This document shows positions 16,318-23,940 of a stretch of DNA of 34,854 bases, in pieces. Made by a program: the position numbers and the translations under genes. Origin of the DNA: Pseudobowmanella sp964228145. GTDB lineage: Bacteria; Pseudomonadota; Gammaproteobacteria; Enterobacterales; Alteromonadaceae. The stretch is from positions 1 through 34,854 of the forward strand of contig CAXQZJ010000133.1 in the NCBI GenBank assembly GCA_964228145.1. The letters are read 5' to 3'. The stretch's first letter is position 1, and each line of letters begins with the position of its first letter. The notes under the pieces were generated by a model. It was not told where the DNA came from and ran no database searches. It saw only the letters and a list, made by a program, of their open reading frames with translations.

Positions 16318-17735
16318 TGAAAATACCGAGCGTTTTGCTAGGTTTGTTGTCACTCGTACCAATAAGCGGATTGGCCCAAAGTCAATCCGACTGGTTTTTT
16401 GATGTGGAAGTGATTGTCTTTACTCACAATCAGAAGCAGGTCGATGAAAACTTTTCTGCGGTGGTGGAGCCCATTGATATTTCATCCTCTGCAGACATTT
16501 TAAGCGCCACACTGGTACCCGACTTATCCCTGATGTATCAGGCGTTGCCTCTGTGTGAGCCTGAAGATCTCTTACCGATGGCCGAAATTGACCTTGCTGC
16601 AACGTCTGCCTCCTCCACTGCTGCGGATAATACCGACAGCAAGCAATACAACCAGTCAGTGATAAATGGCATGGCGCCAGACCGAACTAATCAGGACGAT
16701 TCCACGCCGGACGAATCCACGTCGGACGATTCCACGCCGGACGATTCCACGCCGGTCACCCCACTGGATAACCCTGCTTCCATACGGACTTACTCGGACG
16801 AGGTCAACGATCAGAATAATCTCGCCTTGGAACCAGTCCAGCCCCTAACTGAAGCTGACACTCGGCAAGCGACTAATGATTACGATATGTTTTGGTGGTA
16901 CACGCCCACAAAATGGCAGGACTACTTACATATTGATTGCCGTAGTAACGAACCGATGCCATTCCGAGCGAGTCAACGCCGTATGCCACCTGAGGTGCCA
17001 CGGCTACCAGCGGGACGGGATACACCTTATCCGAGAGACTTTCATTTACAACCTCAAACCACTAATGAGTTGAATGACCTGTACCGGCAGATTGCTCGTC
17101 GTCGCGGCACCGCGCCGATGCTTCATATGACGTGGCGTCAAAAAGTGGTATTCGGAAAGGAAAACGCGACCCCGATTCGGCTAATTGGCGGGAAGAACTT
17201 TAGCGAAGAGTTTGATTATTGGGGCTTGCCTCGCGCTGAGTCGCAGCAGGAGCAGGAATCCGGCATCGCCAGTGTAGATTTGTTGGGGCCCATTGAATTA
17301 GACGTCATACCTCGTTTCATTGCAAAGGATGAGCCGCAAACCAACACTGCACCGGAACTTGATATCGTTGCTAAAGTTGAACAAGCGCTTCTAAACACCC
17401 AGCGTCCGGCCATTTTAGACCGTCAAGAGGCATTAGTCAGACAACAATTTGAAGGCACCCTACCGAGTCAGGTATGGGAGCTTGATGGTTTATTCAAGGT
17501 CTACCTTCAGTATGTCAACCGCGTTCCTTATCTGCACATAGACAGTCGTTTAAATTACCGAAAGCCGGAAATGCTGTCGATTTCTGCTCAAAGTGAACCG
17601 CAACTGTTATTGCGCTCCTATCGGTTCTCGCAATTGCGTCGGGTCATCAGTACTCAAATTCACTACTTTGATCATCCCTACTTCGGTATGGTGGTTCAAA
17701 TTCGGCGATATCGCCCGCCCCAGGACAGCGAATAG
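16317..17735 (+). CDS. csiV: CsiV-family periplasmic protein
   Basis: CsiV was described in Vibrio cholerae as a periplasmic peptidoglycan-binding protein acting with LpoA on PBP1A. This 472-residue protein has a signal peptide (cleavage near residue 20) and the family opening DWFFDVEVIVF, with the family C-terminal region ending in the HYFDHPYFGMVVQI segment. Between them lies a low-complexity acidic insert rich in Asp, Ser, Thr and Pro (about residues 95-155) that includes four 5-residue repeats, making it longer than I would expect for the family. It follows mfd with a one-base overlap, the same neighbour as in Vibrio. The function is inferred from family and synteny. Confidence 0.85.
   Translation: MKIPSVLLGLLSLVPISGLAQSQSDWFFDVEVIVFTHNQKQVDENFSAVVEPIDISSSADILSATLVPDLSLMYQALPLCEPEDLLPMAEIDLAATSASSTAADNTDSKQYNQSVINGMAPDRTNQDDSTPDESTSDDSTPDDSTPVTPLDNPASIRTYSDEVNDQNNLALEPVQPLTEADTRQATNDYDMFWWYTPTKWQDYLHIDCRSNEPMPFRASQRRMPPEVPRLPAGRDTPYPRDFHLQPQTTNELNDLYRQIARRRGTAPMLHMTWRQKVVFGKENATPIRLIGGKNFSEEFDYWGLPRAESQQEQESGIASVDLLGPIELDVIPRFIAKDEPQTNTAPELDIVAKVEQALLNTQRPAILDRQEALVRQQFEGTLPSQVWELDGLFKVYLQYVNRVPYLHIDSRLNYRKPEMLSISAQSEPQLLLRSYRFSQLRRVISTQIHYFDHPYFGMVVQIRRYRPPQDSE
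16695..16754 (+). repeat. Four 15-bp in-frame tandem repeats in csiV
   Basis: Units at 16695, 16710, 16725 and 16740, consensus GACGATTCCACGCCG, encoding DDSTP, DESTS, DDSTP, DDSTP (residues 127-146). Units 1, 3 and 4 are identical; unit 2 has two base changes. The 15-base period keeps the frame, so copy-number change would only alter linker length. Confidence 0.95.
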
Positions 17736-17739
17736 ACCA

Positions 17740-18267
17740 ATGAAAGTATACACTCGTACAGGCGATCAGGGTCATACCCGTATCTATGCCGACAAGACAC
17801 TGAAGGTAACCAAAAGTGCCGACGAATTGCACTGTTTCGGAACACTGGATGAGCTCAACAGCCAGATTGGCCTGTTGGTCACTCAATTGTCCCCTCATGA
17901 TGAGCTCACATTGACCGACCTGCGGTGTATTCAGACCAACTTGTTTCAGATAGGGTTCGCGATATCTGCCACAACAAATTTAACGGCAGAAGACGTGAAA
18001 AAACTGGAAAACCGTATCGATCAGATGAGTGAGGAACTCCCCACCCAAACCCGTTTTATTTTGCCCGGTGGCTGCCAAGTTGCGGCACACGCTCATGTAT
18101 GTCGAACTATTACCCGCCGTGCTGAGCGTTGGCTAGTAGCAGTCGCAGGCCATCACCCTGTTCCAACGCAGGTTTCAGCCTACGTGAATCGCCTATCAGA
18201 TTACTTTTTTGTTTTGGCGCGGTGGTTTAATCACCACGCCGGTATGACTGACATTCAAATTGATTAG
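17740..18267 (+). CDS. Cob(I)alamin adenosyltransferase, PduO type
   Basis: Transfers the 5'-deoxyadenosyl group of ATP to cob(I)alamin to make adenosylcobalamin (EC 2.5.1.17). Visible: KVYTRTGDQG at the N-terminus (the ATP-binding loop is normally TGDxG), FGTLDELNSQIG (33-44), and the C-terminal CRTITRRAERW and YVNRLSDYFFVLARW segments that mark PduO-type enzymes. The 175 residues are typical. The frame extends to 17593 inside csiV, but ATG 17740 gives the canonical start, four bases after the csiV stop. Co-transcription with csiV is likely by spacing; there is no obvious functional link. The only other possible B12 genes here are the btuCD-like pair near 26 kb. Confidence 0.92.
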   Translation: MKVYTRTGDQGHTRIYADKTLKVTKSADELHCFGTLDELNSQIGLLVTQLSPHDELTLTDLRCIQTNLFQIGFAISATTNLTAEDVKKLENRIDQMSEELPTQTRFILPGGCQVAAHAHVCRTITRRAERWLVAVAGHHPVPTQVSAYVNRLSDYFFVLARWFNHHAGMTDIQID

Positions 18268-18272
18268 TAACA

Positions 18273-19637
18273 CTAGAGAGTAACGTAACACACCAGTGTG
18301 ACAATCAAGGCAACCAACACGTTAAGTGTCATACCTTCACGCGCCATTTCCTTAATCGAAATTTTTTCCGAACCGTAAACTATGGCATTTGGGGCAGTTG
18401 CCACCGGTAGCATAAAGGCACAACTGGCACTTATCGCTGCAGGAATCATCAACAATTGCGGATCGATTCCAGCGGACACACCCGCGACCGCCAGAATGGG
18501 CATCAGCAATGTCGCAGTGGCGGTATTGGAGGTAATTTCAGTCAGGAAGGTTACAAACAGCGTTAAGCACAACATTAGCAAAAGAATCGGCAGGCCGGCT
18601 AATTGGGCTAAAAATCCACCGATAATCTGGTCCAACCCAGACGCAGAAAAACCGCGGGCAATCGCAATACCTCCAGAAAACAGGAGTAACATGCCCCATG
18701 GAATATCGTTCGCGGTTTTCCAATCCAGCAGGCGTTGTTTGTCCTTTTCACCATTAGGGATGATAAACATTAATACCACCCCGGCCAGCGCTATGGTGGA
18801 GTCGCCCACTGTGTCCAACCCCAACCAATCTGTCCAAACAGGACGGAAAATCCACGCCAGCGCCACCAAGGCAAACACACTTACAACTCTAATTTCTTTA
18901 CTTTGCCACGGGTGCCTTTCCGGTAATGTCACCAATTCAAGCTTCCCCAACCCGCGGGTGAGCCACAACGCCATTATCGGCACCGCGAGTAACACAACCG
19001 GCACGCCAGTTTTCATCCAATCAACAAACGACACTTCTTTACCCATACTTTCCTGGTATACCGACATAAATATGGCATTTGGCGGTGTACCAATGGGAGT
19101 GCCAACCCCACCGACACTGGCCGCGTAAGCAATGCCCAATAGTAGAGCAAGGGTTAAACGGGGCTGATTGAAATACTGCATCATCGCTAAGGCCATGGGC
19201 AATAGCATCAGGGTGGTTGCGGAGTTGGATATCCACATACTCAAAAATGCGGCGGTCAACATAAAACCCAGCACCAAACGCTTAGCGCTATGGTGGCCAG
19301 TGATTCTGAGCATCGCCATCGCAAACCTGTGATGTACACCAGAGTGCTCTAATGCTTTAGACAGCATAAATGCACCCATCAGCAAGATAATCACGGGGTT
19401 ACCCACCGCCCCTGCCGCTGCCTTTTGATCCAATACCCCAGTGAGCGGCAGTGCAGCCAGTGGAATCAGTGATGCAGCAGGAATGGGTATCGCTTCAGTC
19501 ACCCACAAAATGGCAGTTAATAGGGTGATAGCTGCAGTCCAGCAAATTGCCTCATTCATGCCATTGAAATAAAGCACCAACCACAACAAGGTGCTGGCGA
19601 CACCTGCGCCAATTAAAATTCGGTTTTGTGTTTTCAT
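18273..19637 (-). CDS. DASS/SLC13-family sodium:anion symporter
   Basis: 454-residue inner-membrane transporter of the divalent anion:sodium symporter family, whose members carry dicarboxylates, sulfate or related anions. About 11-12 hydrophobic helices are visible with two inverted-repeat signatures: SNSATTLMLLPMALAM and TSNTATATLLMPILAVAG, which contain the SNT-type substrate and sodium-binding motifs. The first repeat has SNS instead of SNT. I chose ATG 19637, with GGCGGGA just upstream; the preceding in-frame TTG is less likely. A 6-bp hairpin (19640-19657) overlaps that ribosome site. It is convergent with the adenosyltransferase, 5 bases apart, and divergent from the chemoreceptor. Substrate not determinable. 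Confidence 0.9.
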   Translation of the reverse strand: MKTQNRILIGAGVASTLLWLVLYFNGMNEAICWTAAITLLTAILWVTEAIPIPAASLIPLAALPLTGVLDQKAAAGAVGNPVIILLMGAFMLSKALEHSGVHHRFAMAMLRITGHHSAKRLVLGFMLTAAFLSMWISNSATTLMLLPMALAMMQYFNQPRLTLALLLGIAYAASVGGVGTPIGTPPNAIFMSVYQESMGKEVSFVDWMKTGVPVVLLAVPIMALWLTRGLGKLELVTLPERHPWQSKEIRVVSVFALVALAWIFRPVWTDWLGLDTVGDSTIALAGVVLMFIIPNGEKDKQRLLDWKTANDIPWGMLLLFSGGIAIARGFSASGLDQIIGGFLAQLAGLPILLLMLCLTLFVTFLTEITSNTATATLLMPILAVAGVSAGIDPQLLMIPAAISASCAFMLPVATAPNAIVYGSEKISIKEMAREGMTLNVLVALIVTLVCYVTL

Positions 19638-19639
19638 CA

Positions 19640-19657
19640 AATCCCGCCTCTGGGATT
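19640..19657 (-). promoter_or_regulatory. Hairpin over the ribosome site of the DASS transporter
   Basis: On the minus strand AATCCC and GGGATT form a 6-bp stem with loop AGAGGC, two bases before the ATG at 19637. The Shine-Dalgarno-like GAGGCGGGA is split between the loop and the 3' arm, so folding could reduce initiation. Short enough to arise by chance. Confidence 0.3.
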
Positions 19658-19921
19658 GGCAACGGCTAATGTCGCGAGGTGATAAAAAATATTAAGGTTG
19701 CGATTGGGGCTAGATTGTCTGCAGCCATGAAACCAGTGAGGGAGCGTTCGTAACATAAGTGCACTTTTTCATTATTGTTTTAACCAATATAAAAAAATAA
19801 TCGGTTAAATAAAACCGTTCATCGCAGTTATAACCGACTCTGACCGAAAGCCCCTAATTGTCACATTTTTGTCATAAAGGTTACCGATAATTAGTTTTTA
19901 TCCGCAACTCATTTGCTGTAT
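19658..19921. other. AT-rich divergent intergenic region
   Basis: Between the DASS transporter and chemoreceptor starts. It holds a 7-bp inverted repeat, TTTAACC (19779-19785) and GGTTAAA (19803-19809), and further GGTTA/TAACC-like words near 19830 and 19879, which may be regulator sites. No promoter with both good -35 and -10 boxes, no RNA gene and no small reading frame could be supported. Confidence 0.5.
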
Positions 19922-21562
19922 ATGCTTGCACTGTTTCGAAAAAATATCCGCAATAAATTACTTCTTCTTCTCACGCTTGTATTCATTTTGATTACTGCAG
20001 CAGTGATAAAAGGATTTTCAACATTAGACAAGGTCATAGATCAGTACGATCGCCTTTCATCAAACGATGTGACTCATATGGCGGACATTTCAGCAATGAA
20101 TGTGCGTTTTAAAACCCAGGTTCAGGAATGGAAAAACACCCTGATCCGCGGCTGGGACCCTGAGCAACTTCAAAAGTATTGGGCGCGATTCAATCAGAAC
20201 GCGAAAACAATTCAAGTGAACTACCAGACCCTGCTTGACAATATGTCATCCGAACATCCAGCTTATCCCCATATTCAGGCCTTTGCTGACAGCTATCCCG
20301 GCATGATCGAGGCCTACCGCGAAGGCTACCAAACGTTCTTGTCATCAGGGCTGGACATACCCAGTGCGGATAAAGCCGTTAAAGGCATAGATCGAAAGCC
20401 TACAGAACATTTAAACAACGCCGTTGACGCGGTAAATGCGCAGGTCTCACAGCGAAGTAGTGACTTAATTGAAGGCGCAAGTCAGGCGCGTTTCCTCTCA
20501 ACCTTGATCATGATGGTCGCTATGCTCATCGCCATTGGCATGTTCGCTTGGTATATCAGCTTCAGTATATTGCGCCCGCTTAATAGAGTTACCCATGCCT
20601 CGGAGCGAATAGCGAAAGGCGACTTTACCCAACTGATTTCCGTGGATAAAGAAGACCAAATCGGCCTGTTGGCACACAATTTTAATCAGGTACAACGGGC
20701 GCTAAATGCCATGATAGGCTCTTTAATTAACGATATTGAAATCCTCAACAACTTGGTTAGTAACTTATTTGAGCATTTCAATCACGTTGACCGAGGAGTC
20801 AATAAGCAAGTAAAAAATACCCAGTCAGTCAATCAGAAAATGCAGGATGTCGACGCCATTGGTGAGCGAATTCGGGAGGCGATTAACGATGCCAATGAAG
20901 CGATTGGCGTCGCCCGACAACAAACGGACCATGGCCAGAATATTTTTGAACAAAACGTCAACTCTGGTCAGGCTATGTTAGATGCCACCACCCATGCGGC
21001 TGAAATAATTGAGGGATTACAAAAGGACTCTGACAATATCGGTAATATCGTTAATGTGATTAACGGTATAGCTGAGCAAACGAACCTGCTGGCACTGAAT
21101 GCGGCCATTGAAGCTGCGAGTGCTGGTGAGTCAGGCAGAGGTTTCGCTGTGGTTGCTGATGAAGTGCGCACACTGGCAAACAAGACACAACAATCAACCA
21201 AACAAATATCAGATAGTATTGAGCAACTTCAAGTCGCTGCGGACAAAGCCGTGTCGGCCATGAATACTGGCCAGCAACAAGCCGACCTAAGCATGCAACA
21301 AATCCGACAGTCACAACAGTTTATTCAAGATCTCTATCAGGGTTTTGCTCATATCAGCGAACAAAATCAAGCTGTTCAGCACGCTATTGGTGAACAGCGT
21401 TCCCACAGTAACAATGTGCGTAGTGATTTGGTGCAAGTGGCTGAACTCTCGGTAGATTCTCAGCTACAGGCAAGGCAAATGCGTGAGGCCTCTGAGCAAT
21501 TAAGTGGTATTTTAGAAAAAATCAGGCACGAAGCTTCTCGCTTCAAAATACATAACCGCTAG
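19922..21562 (+). CDS. Methyl-accepting chemotaxis protein
   Basis: Membrane chemoreceptor that controls CheA through CheW. It has an N-terminal membrane helix (about 13-29), a periplasmic helical sensor domain of about 160 residues containing QEWKNTLIRGWDPEQLQKYW, a second helix (about 191-212), a HAMP domain (about 213-265) and a cytoplasmic coiled coil with the hairpin tip AEQTNLLALNAAIEAASAGE followed by SGRGFAVVADEVRTLA. In the tip the usually conserved Arg of EAARAGE is Ser (residue 400). No C-terminal CheR/CheB pentapeptide. I chose ATG 19922; a TTG three codons upstream is also in frame and neither has a clear ribosome site. Ligand unknown. A hairpin follows at 21577. Confidence 0.93.
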   Translation: MLALFRKNIRNKLLLLLTLVFILITAAVIKGFSTLDKVIDQYDRLSSNDVTHMADISAMNVRFKTQVQEWKNTLIRGWDPEQLQKYWARFNQNAKTIQVNYQTLLDNMSSEHPAYPHIQAFADSYPGMIEAYREGYQTFLSSGLDIPSADKAVKGIDRKPTEHLNNAVDAVNAQVSQRSSDLIEGASQARFLSTLIMMVAMLIAIGMFAWYISFSILRPLNRVTHASERIAKGDFTQLISVDKEDQIGLLAHNFNQVQRALNAMIGSLINDIEILNNLVSNLFEHFNHVDRGVNKQVKNTQSVNQKMQDVDAIGERIREAINDANEAIGVARQQTDHGQNIFEQNVNSGQAMLDATTHAAEIIEGLQKDSDNIGNIVNVINGIAEQTNLLALNAAIEAASAGESGRGFAVVADEVRTLANKTQQSTKQISDSIEQLQVAADKAVSAMNTGQQQADLSMQQIRQSQQFIQDLYQGFAHISEQNQAVQHAIGEQRSHSNNVRSDLVQVAELSVDSQLQARQMREASEQLSGILEKIRHEASRFKIHNR

Positions 21563-21576
21563 CACCCAAAAATGCC

Positions 21577-21595
21577 AGGGGGCATGCTGCCCCCT
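21577..21595 (-). terminator. Intrinsic terminator between chemoreceptor and PEP-CTERM gene
   Basis: AGGGGGC (21577-21583) and GCCCCCT (21589-21595) form a 7-bp GC stem with a 5-base loop. On the minus strand it lies 5 bases after the PEP-CTERM stop and is followed by GGCATTTTTG, giving a short U-run. On the plus strand a weaker T-rich stretch (GTTATTTT) follows, so it may serve both convergent genes. Confidence 0.75.
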
Positions 21596-21600
21596 AAGTG

Positions 21601-22206
21601 TTATTTTCTGCGTCTCACCAGCATCAAGCCGGTAGCAGCGAATAATGCCAACAATCCGGGTTCCGATACTACCGCTACCCGCTCGATACTCAGGTTACTT
21701 ATCGTCACACTATCCTCAGGCATAAAGTCGCCATCGGTTAAGTTAAAGAATAGCTCGATGTCATGACCTGCCCATGCGGTCAGATCAATACGGTTAAGTT
21801 CTGCCAGCTGAATATCTTCACCGTTTGTAAGGTTAAACAAACCAGCAATAACAAAATCTTGCTGATCATTGCTAAGGACGGTATTTACGTCGGCATTGAA
21901 CCACCACTGCTCCCCTGCCATGATAGGTTCAAGGCTAAACACCTGTGACAAGCTGACGTTAAAGACCTCATTGCCCGGGTCAGTAAATAAGGTATTTAAA
22001 CTCACCTGCTGGATTGATGTTTGATAAATCTGCGAATGAGGATCATTACCGGTTTGTACTATGCCGTTGGTATCGACATAATCGTATTGAGTACTCCACC
22101 CTTGCAAATTGTTGCTGAAATCACTGTTCAACAGCGACGCCTGACTTGACGCGCTAAGCGCCAATAACGACGTACCCAGTATTTTTAACGGGTGTGAAAT
22201 TGCCAT
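21601..22206 (-). CDS. Secreted protein with PEP-CTERM-like sorting signal
   Basis: 201-residue exported protein. An N-terminal signal peptide (to about residue 23, SSQASL) leads into a beta-rich region with NSDFSNNLQGWST, QWWFNADVN and DLTAWAGHDIELFFNLTDGD, resembling carbohydrate-binding-like or choice-of-anchor domains often found in PEP-CTERM proteins. The C-terminus SEPGLLALFAATGLMLVRRRK has the expected tripartite form: EP motif, hydrophobic helix, Arg-rich end. The motif reads S-E-P-G rather than P-E-P. In organisms with exosortase such tails are processed and the proteins exported to the surface; no exosortase gene is in this window. The ATG at 22206 has AGAAGGA 8 bases upstream. Function unknown. 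Confidence 0.82.
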   Translation of the reverse strand: MAISHPLKILGTSLLALSASSQASLLNSDFSNNLQGWSTQYDYVDTNGIVQTGNDPHSQIYQTSIQQVSLNTLFTDPGNEVFNVSLSQVFSLEPIMAGEQWWFNADVNTVLSNDQQDFVIAGLFNLTNGEDIQLAELNRIDLTAWAGHDIELFFNLTDGDFMPEDSVTISNLSIERVAVVSEPGLLALFAATGLMLVRRRK

Positions 22207-22319
22207 GATAAATTCCTTCTGTGTGGATGTTATTGTTGGTTAATACAACACACGGATTTTACCTTTCTGATGTGACTAATTGATGTCACCGATGCATGTC
22301 TCAGCAAAGGCCAGAGCCA

Positions 22320-22348
22320 CTGACGTTGAGATAATATTGGTGTATACT
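22320..22348 (+). promoter_or_regulatory. Probable sigma-70 promoter of rimO
   Basis: CTGACG (22320-22325) and TATACT (22343-22348) are separated by 17 bases, giving a start near 22355 and a leader of about 30 bases. The -10 box is strong (5/6), the -35 box moderate (4/6). A short inverted repeat GTGAC-N8-GTCAC lies upstream at 22272-22289. Confidence 0.5.
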
Positions 22349-22387
22349 CCGCGTCCGTTTTTTAAGTCATCTGTGGCGGCCAAATTC

Positions 22388-23797
22388 ATGTCAGTCGAAA
22401 AATACGATCCATCTCAAACTACTACGATGGAAATTCCGGTAAAAACCTTGCAAGCAAGCCAAACAGATGGGCAGGCCACAGGAGCAAGAATTGGCTTCGT
22501 GAGCTTGGGCTGCCCGAAAAACCTGGTCGATTCTGAGCGTATACTGACCCAATTGCGTACCGAAGGTTACGATGTTGTGCCCAGTTATGACGATGCAGAT
22601 TTGGTTATCGTCAATACATGCGGATTCATCGATTCAGCGGTACAAGAATCACTGGATACTATTGGCGAAGCCCTGAAAGAAAACGGCAAGGTTATCGTTA
22701 CCGGCTGTCTTGGTATCAAAGAGGATGAAATCCGCGAAGTTCACCCTAACGTGCTCGCCATCACCGGACCACATGCGTACGAGACCGTGGTTGAGCAAGT
22801 CCACGATCACCTGCCCAAGCCAAGCCATAATCCGTTTGAGGACCTGATTCCTGATCATGGAGTTAAGTTAACGCCTCGCCATTTTGCGTACCTTAAAATT
22901 TCCGAAGGGTGCAATCATCGTTGTACTTTTTGTATCATCCCGTCCATGCGTGGAGACTTGGTAAGCCGTCCTGTCGGCGACGTGCTGGATGAAGCTCGGC
23001 GCTTGAAGAATGCGGGGGTGCAAGAATTGCTGGTGATTTCTCAGGACACCAGTGCTTATGGCGTTGATGTTAAGCACCGAACAGGCTTTTGGGATGGCAT
23101 GCCGGTAAAGACAGATATGCTGGGACTGGCGCAGAAGTTGGGCGAAATGGGTATTTGGGTACGCATGCATTATGTTTACCCCTACCCCTCAGTGGACAAA
23201 GTAATTCCTTTGATGGCTGAAGGAAAAATTTTACCGTATCTGGACATTCCTTTTCAGCATGCCAGTCCGCGCATACTCAAACTGATGAAACGTCCGGCAG
23301 CAGCAGAACGTACTTTGGAAAGAGTCAAAAAATGGAAGTCCATCTGTCCCGAGTTAGTCATCCGCTCAACCTTCATTGTCGGCTTTCCGGGCGAGACCGA
23401 AGAAGACTTCCAAATGCTGCTCGACTTTCTTGATGAGGCGCAACTGGATCGCGTCGGTTGCTTTATGTATTCCGAGGTTGAAGGTGCCAAAGCCAATGAC
23501 CTACCTGACCCTGTTGCGGACGAAATTAAACAGCAACGTCATCAACGTTTCATGCAGAAACAAAGCGAAATCAGCGCCGCGAAACTACAGCAGAAAATTG
23601 GCCTGGAGTTTCAGATTCTCATCGACGAAGTCACGCCTGAAGGCGCGGTCGGCAGAAGCTATATGGACGCGCCTGAAATTGATGGAAAAGTTTACCTAAC
23701 CGACGAATTTGATGTGAAGCCTGGCGACAAAATTTGGGCTCAAATCATACATGCTGATGAGCACGACTTGTGGGCTGTGAGAGTTGAAGACGAATAG
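22388..23797 (+). CDS. rimO: Ribosomal protein S12 methylthiotransferase RimO
   Basis: Radical-SAM enzyme that methylthiolates an aspartate of ribosomal protein S12. Domains in order: N-terminal UPF0004 domain with GCPKNLVDSER, NTCGFIDSA and VTGCLG cysteines for the auxiliary cluster; radical-SAM core with Cys175, Cys179 and Cys182 in CNHRCTFC; C-terminal TRAM domain. Near-identical in motif order to E. coli RimO. Candidate starts are ATG 22388 (469 residues) and ATG 22427 (456); the frame opens at 22280 but that start would precede the likely promoter at 22320-22348. The N-terminus before ARIGFVSLGCPKN is about 25 residues longer than in E. coli even with the 22427 start excluded. Monocistronic, ending at a strong terminator. 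Confidence 0.95.
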   Translation: MSVEKYDPSQTTTMEIPVKTLQASQTDGQATGARIGFVSLGCPKNLVDSERILTQLRTEGYDVVPSYDDADLVIVNTCGFIDSAVQESLDTIGEALKENGKVIVTGCLGIKEDEIREVHPNVLAITGPHAYETVVEQVHDHLPKPSHNPFEDLIPDHGVKLTPRHFAYLKISEGCNHRCTFCIIPSMRGDLVSRPVGDVLDEARRLKNAGVQELLVISQDTSAYGVDVKHRTGFWDGMPVKTDMLGLAQKLGEMGIWVRMHYVYPYPSVDKVIPLMAEGKILPYLDIPFQHASPRILKLMKRPAAAERTLERVKKWKSICPELVIRSTFIVGFPGETEEDFQMLLDFLDEAQLDRVGCFMYSEVEGAKANDLPDPVADEIKQQRHQRFMQKQSEISAAKLQQKIGLEFQILIDEVTPEGAVGRSYMDAPEIDGKVYLTDEFDVKPGDKIWAQIIHADEHDLWAVRVEDE

Positions 23798-23885
23798 TGG
23801 CGTTATCGGCCAACTTGACACTCGTATCGGAGTGGATGAATTATTCAATGCCAGTTTAGTTGGCAACTGAGCTTGTTACAAAAAC

Positions 23886-23912
23886 AAAAAACGCCGGAAT
23901 ACCGGCGTTTTT
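23886..23912. terminator. Bidirectional intrinsic terminator (rimO / DAHP synthase)
   Basis: ACGCCGG (23891-23897) pairs with CCGGCGT (23902-23908) around an AATA loop, flanked by an A-run on the left and a T-run on the right, so each strand ends in a U-tract. It sits between the convergent rimO and DAHP synthase genes and can serve both. Confidence 0.93.
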
Positions 23913-23940
23913 ATTGACTCAATAACTATGGTTAAAAACG

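Noticed and set aside
18382..19128. 248-codon open frame on the plus strand inside the DASS transporter
   Set aside because: Entirely antisense to a gene with clear family motifs; low-complexity composition rich in Asn, Ser, Thr and Pro and no recognisable domain, as expected of an antisense shadow.
19859..19890. Sigma-28 flagellar-type promoter for the chemoreceptor
   Set aside because: A CCGATAA -10-like word is present at 19884-19890 but no TAAA box lies at the right distance.
22272..22289. CRP-like site upstream of rimO
   Set aside because: The GTGAC/GTCAC arms are 8 apart and do not match the TGTGA-N6-TCACA spacing.
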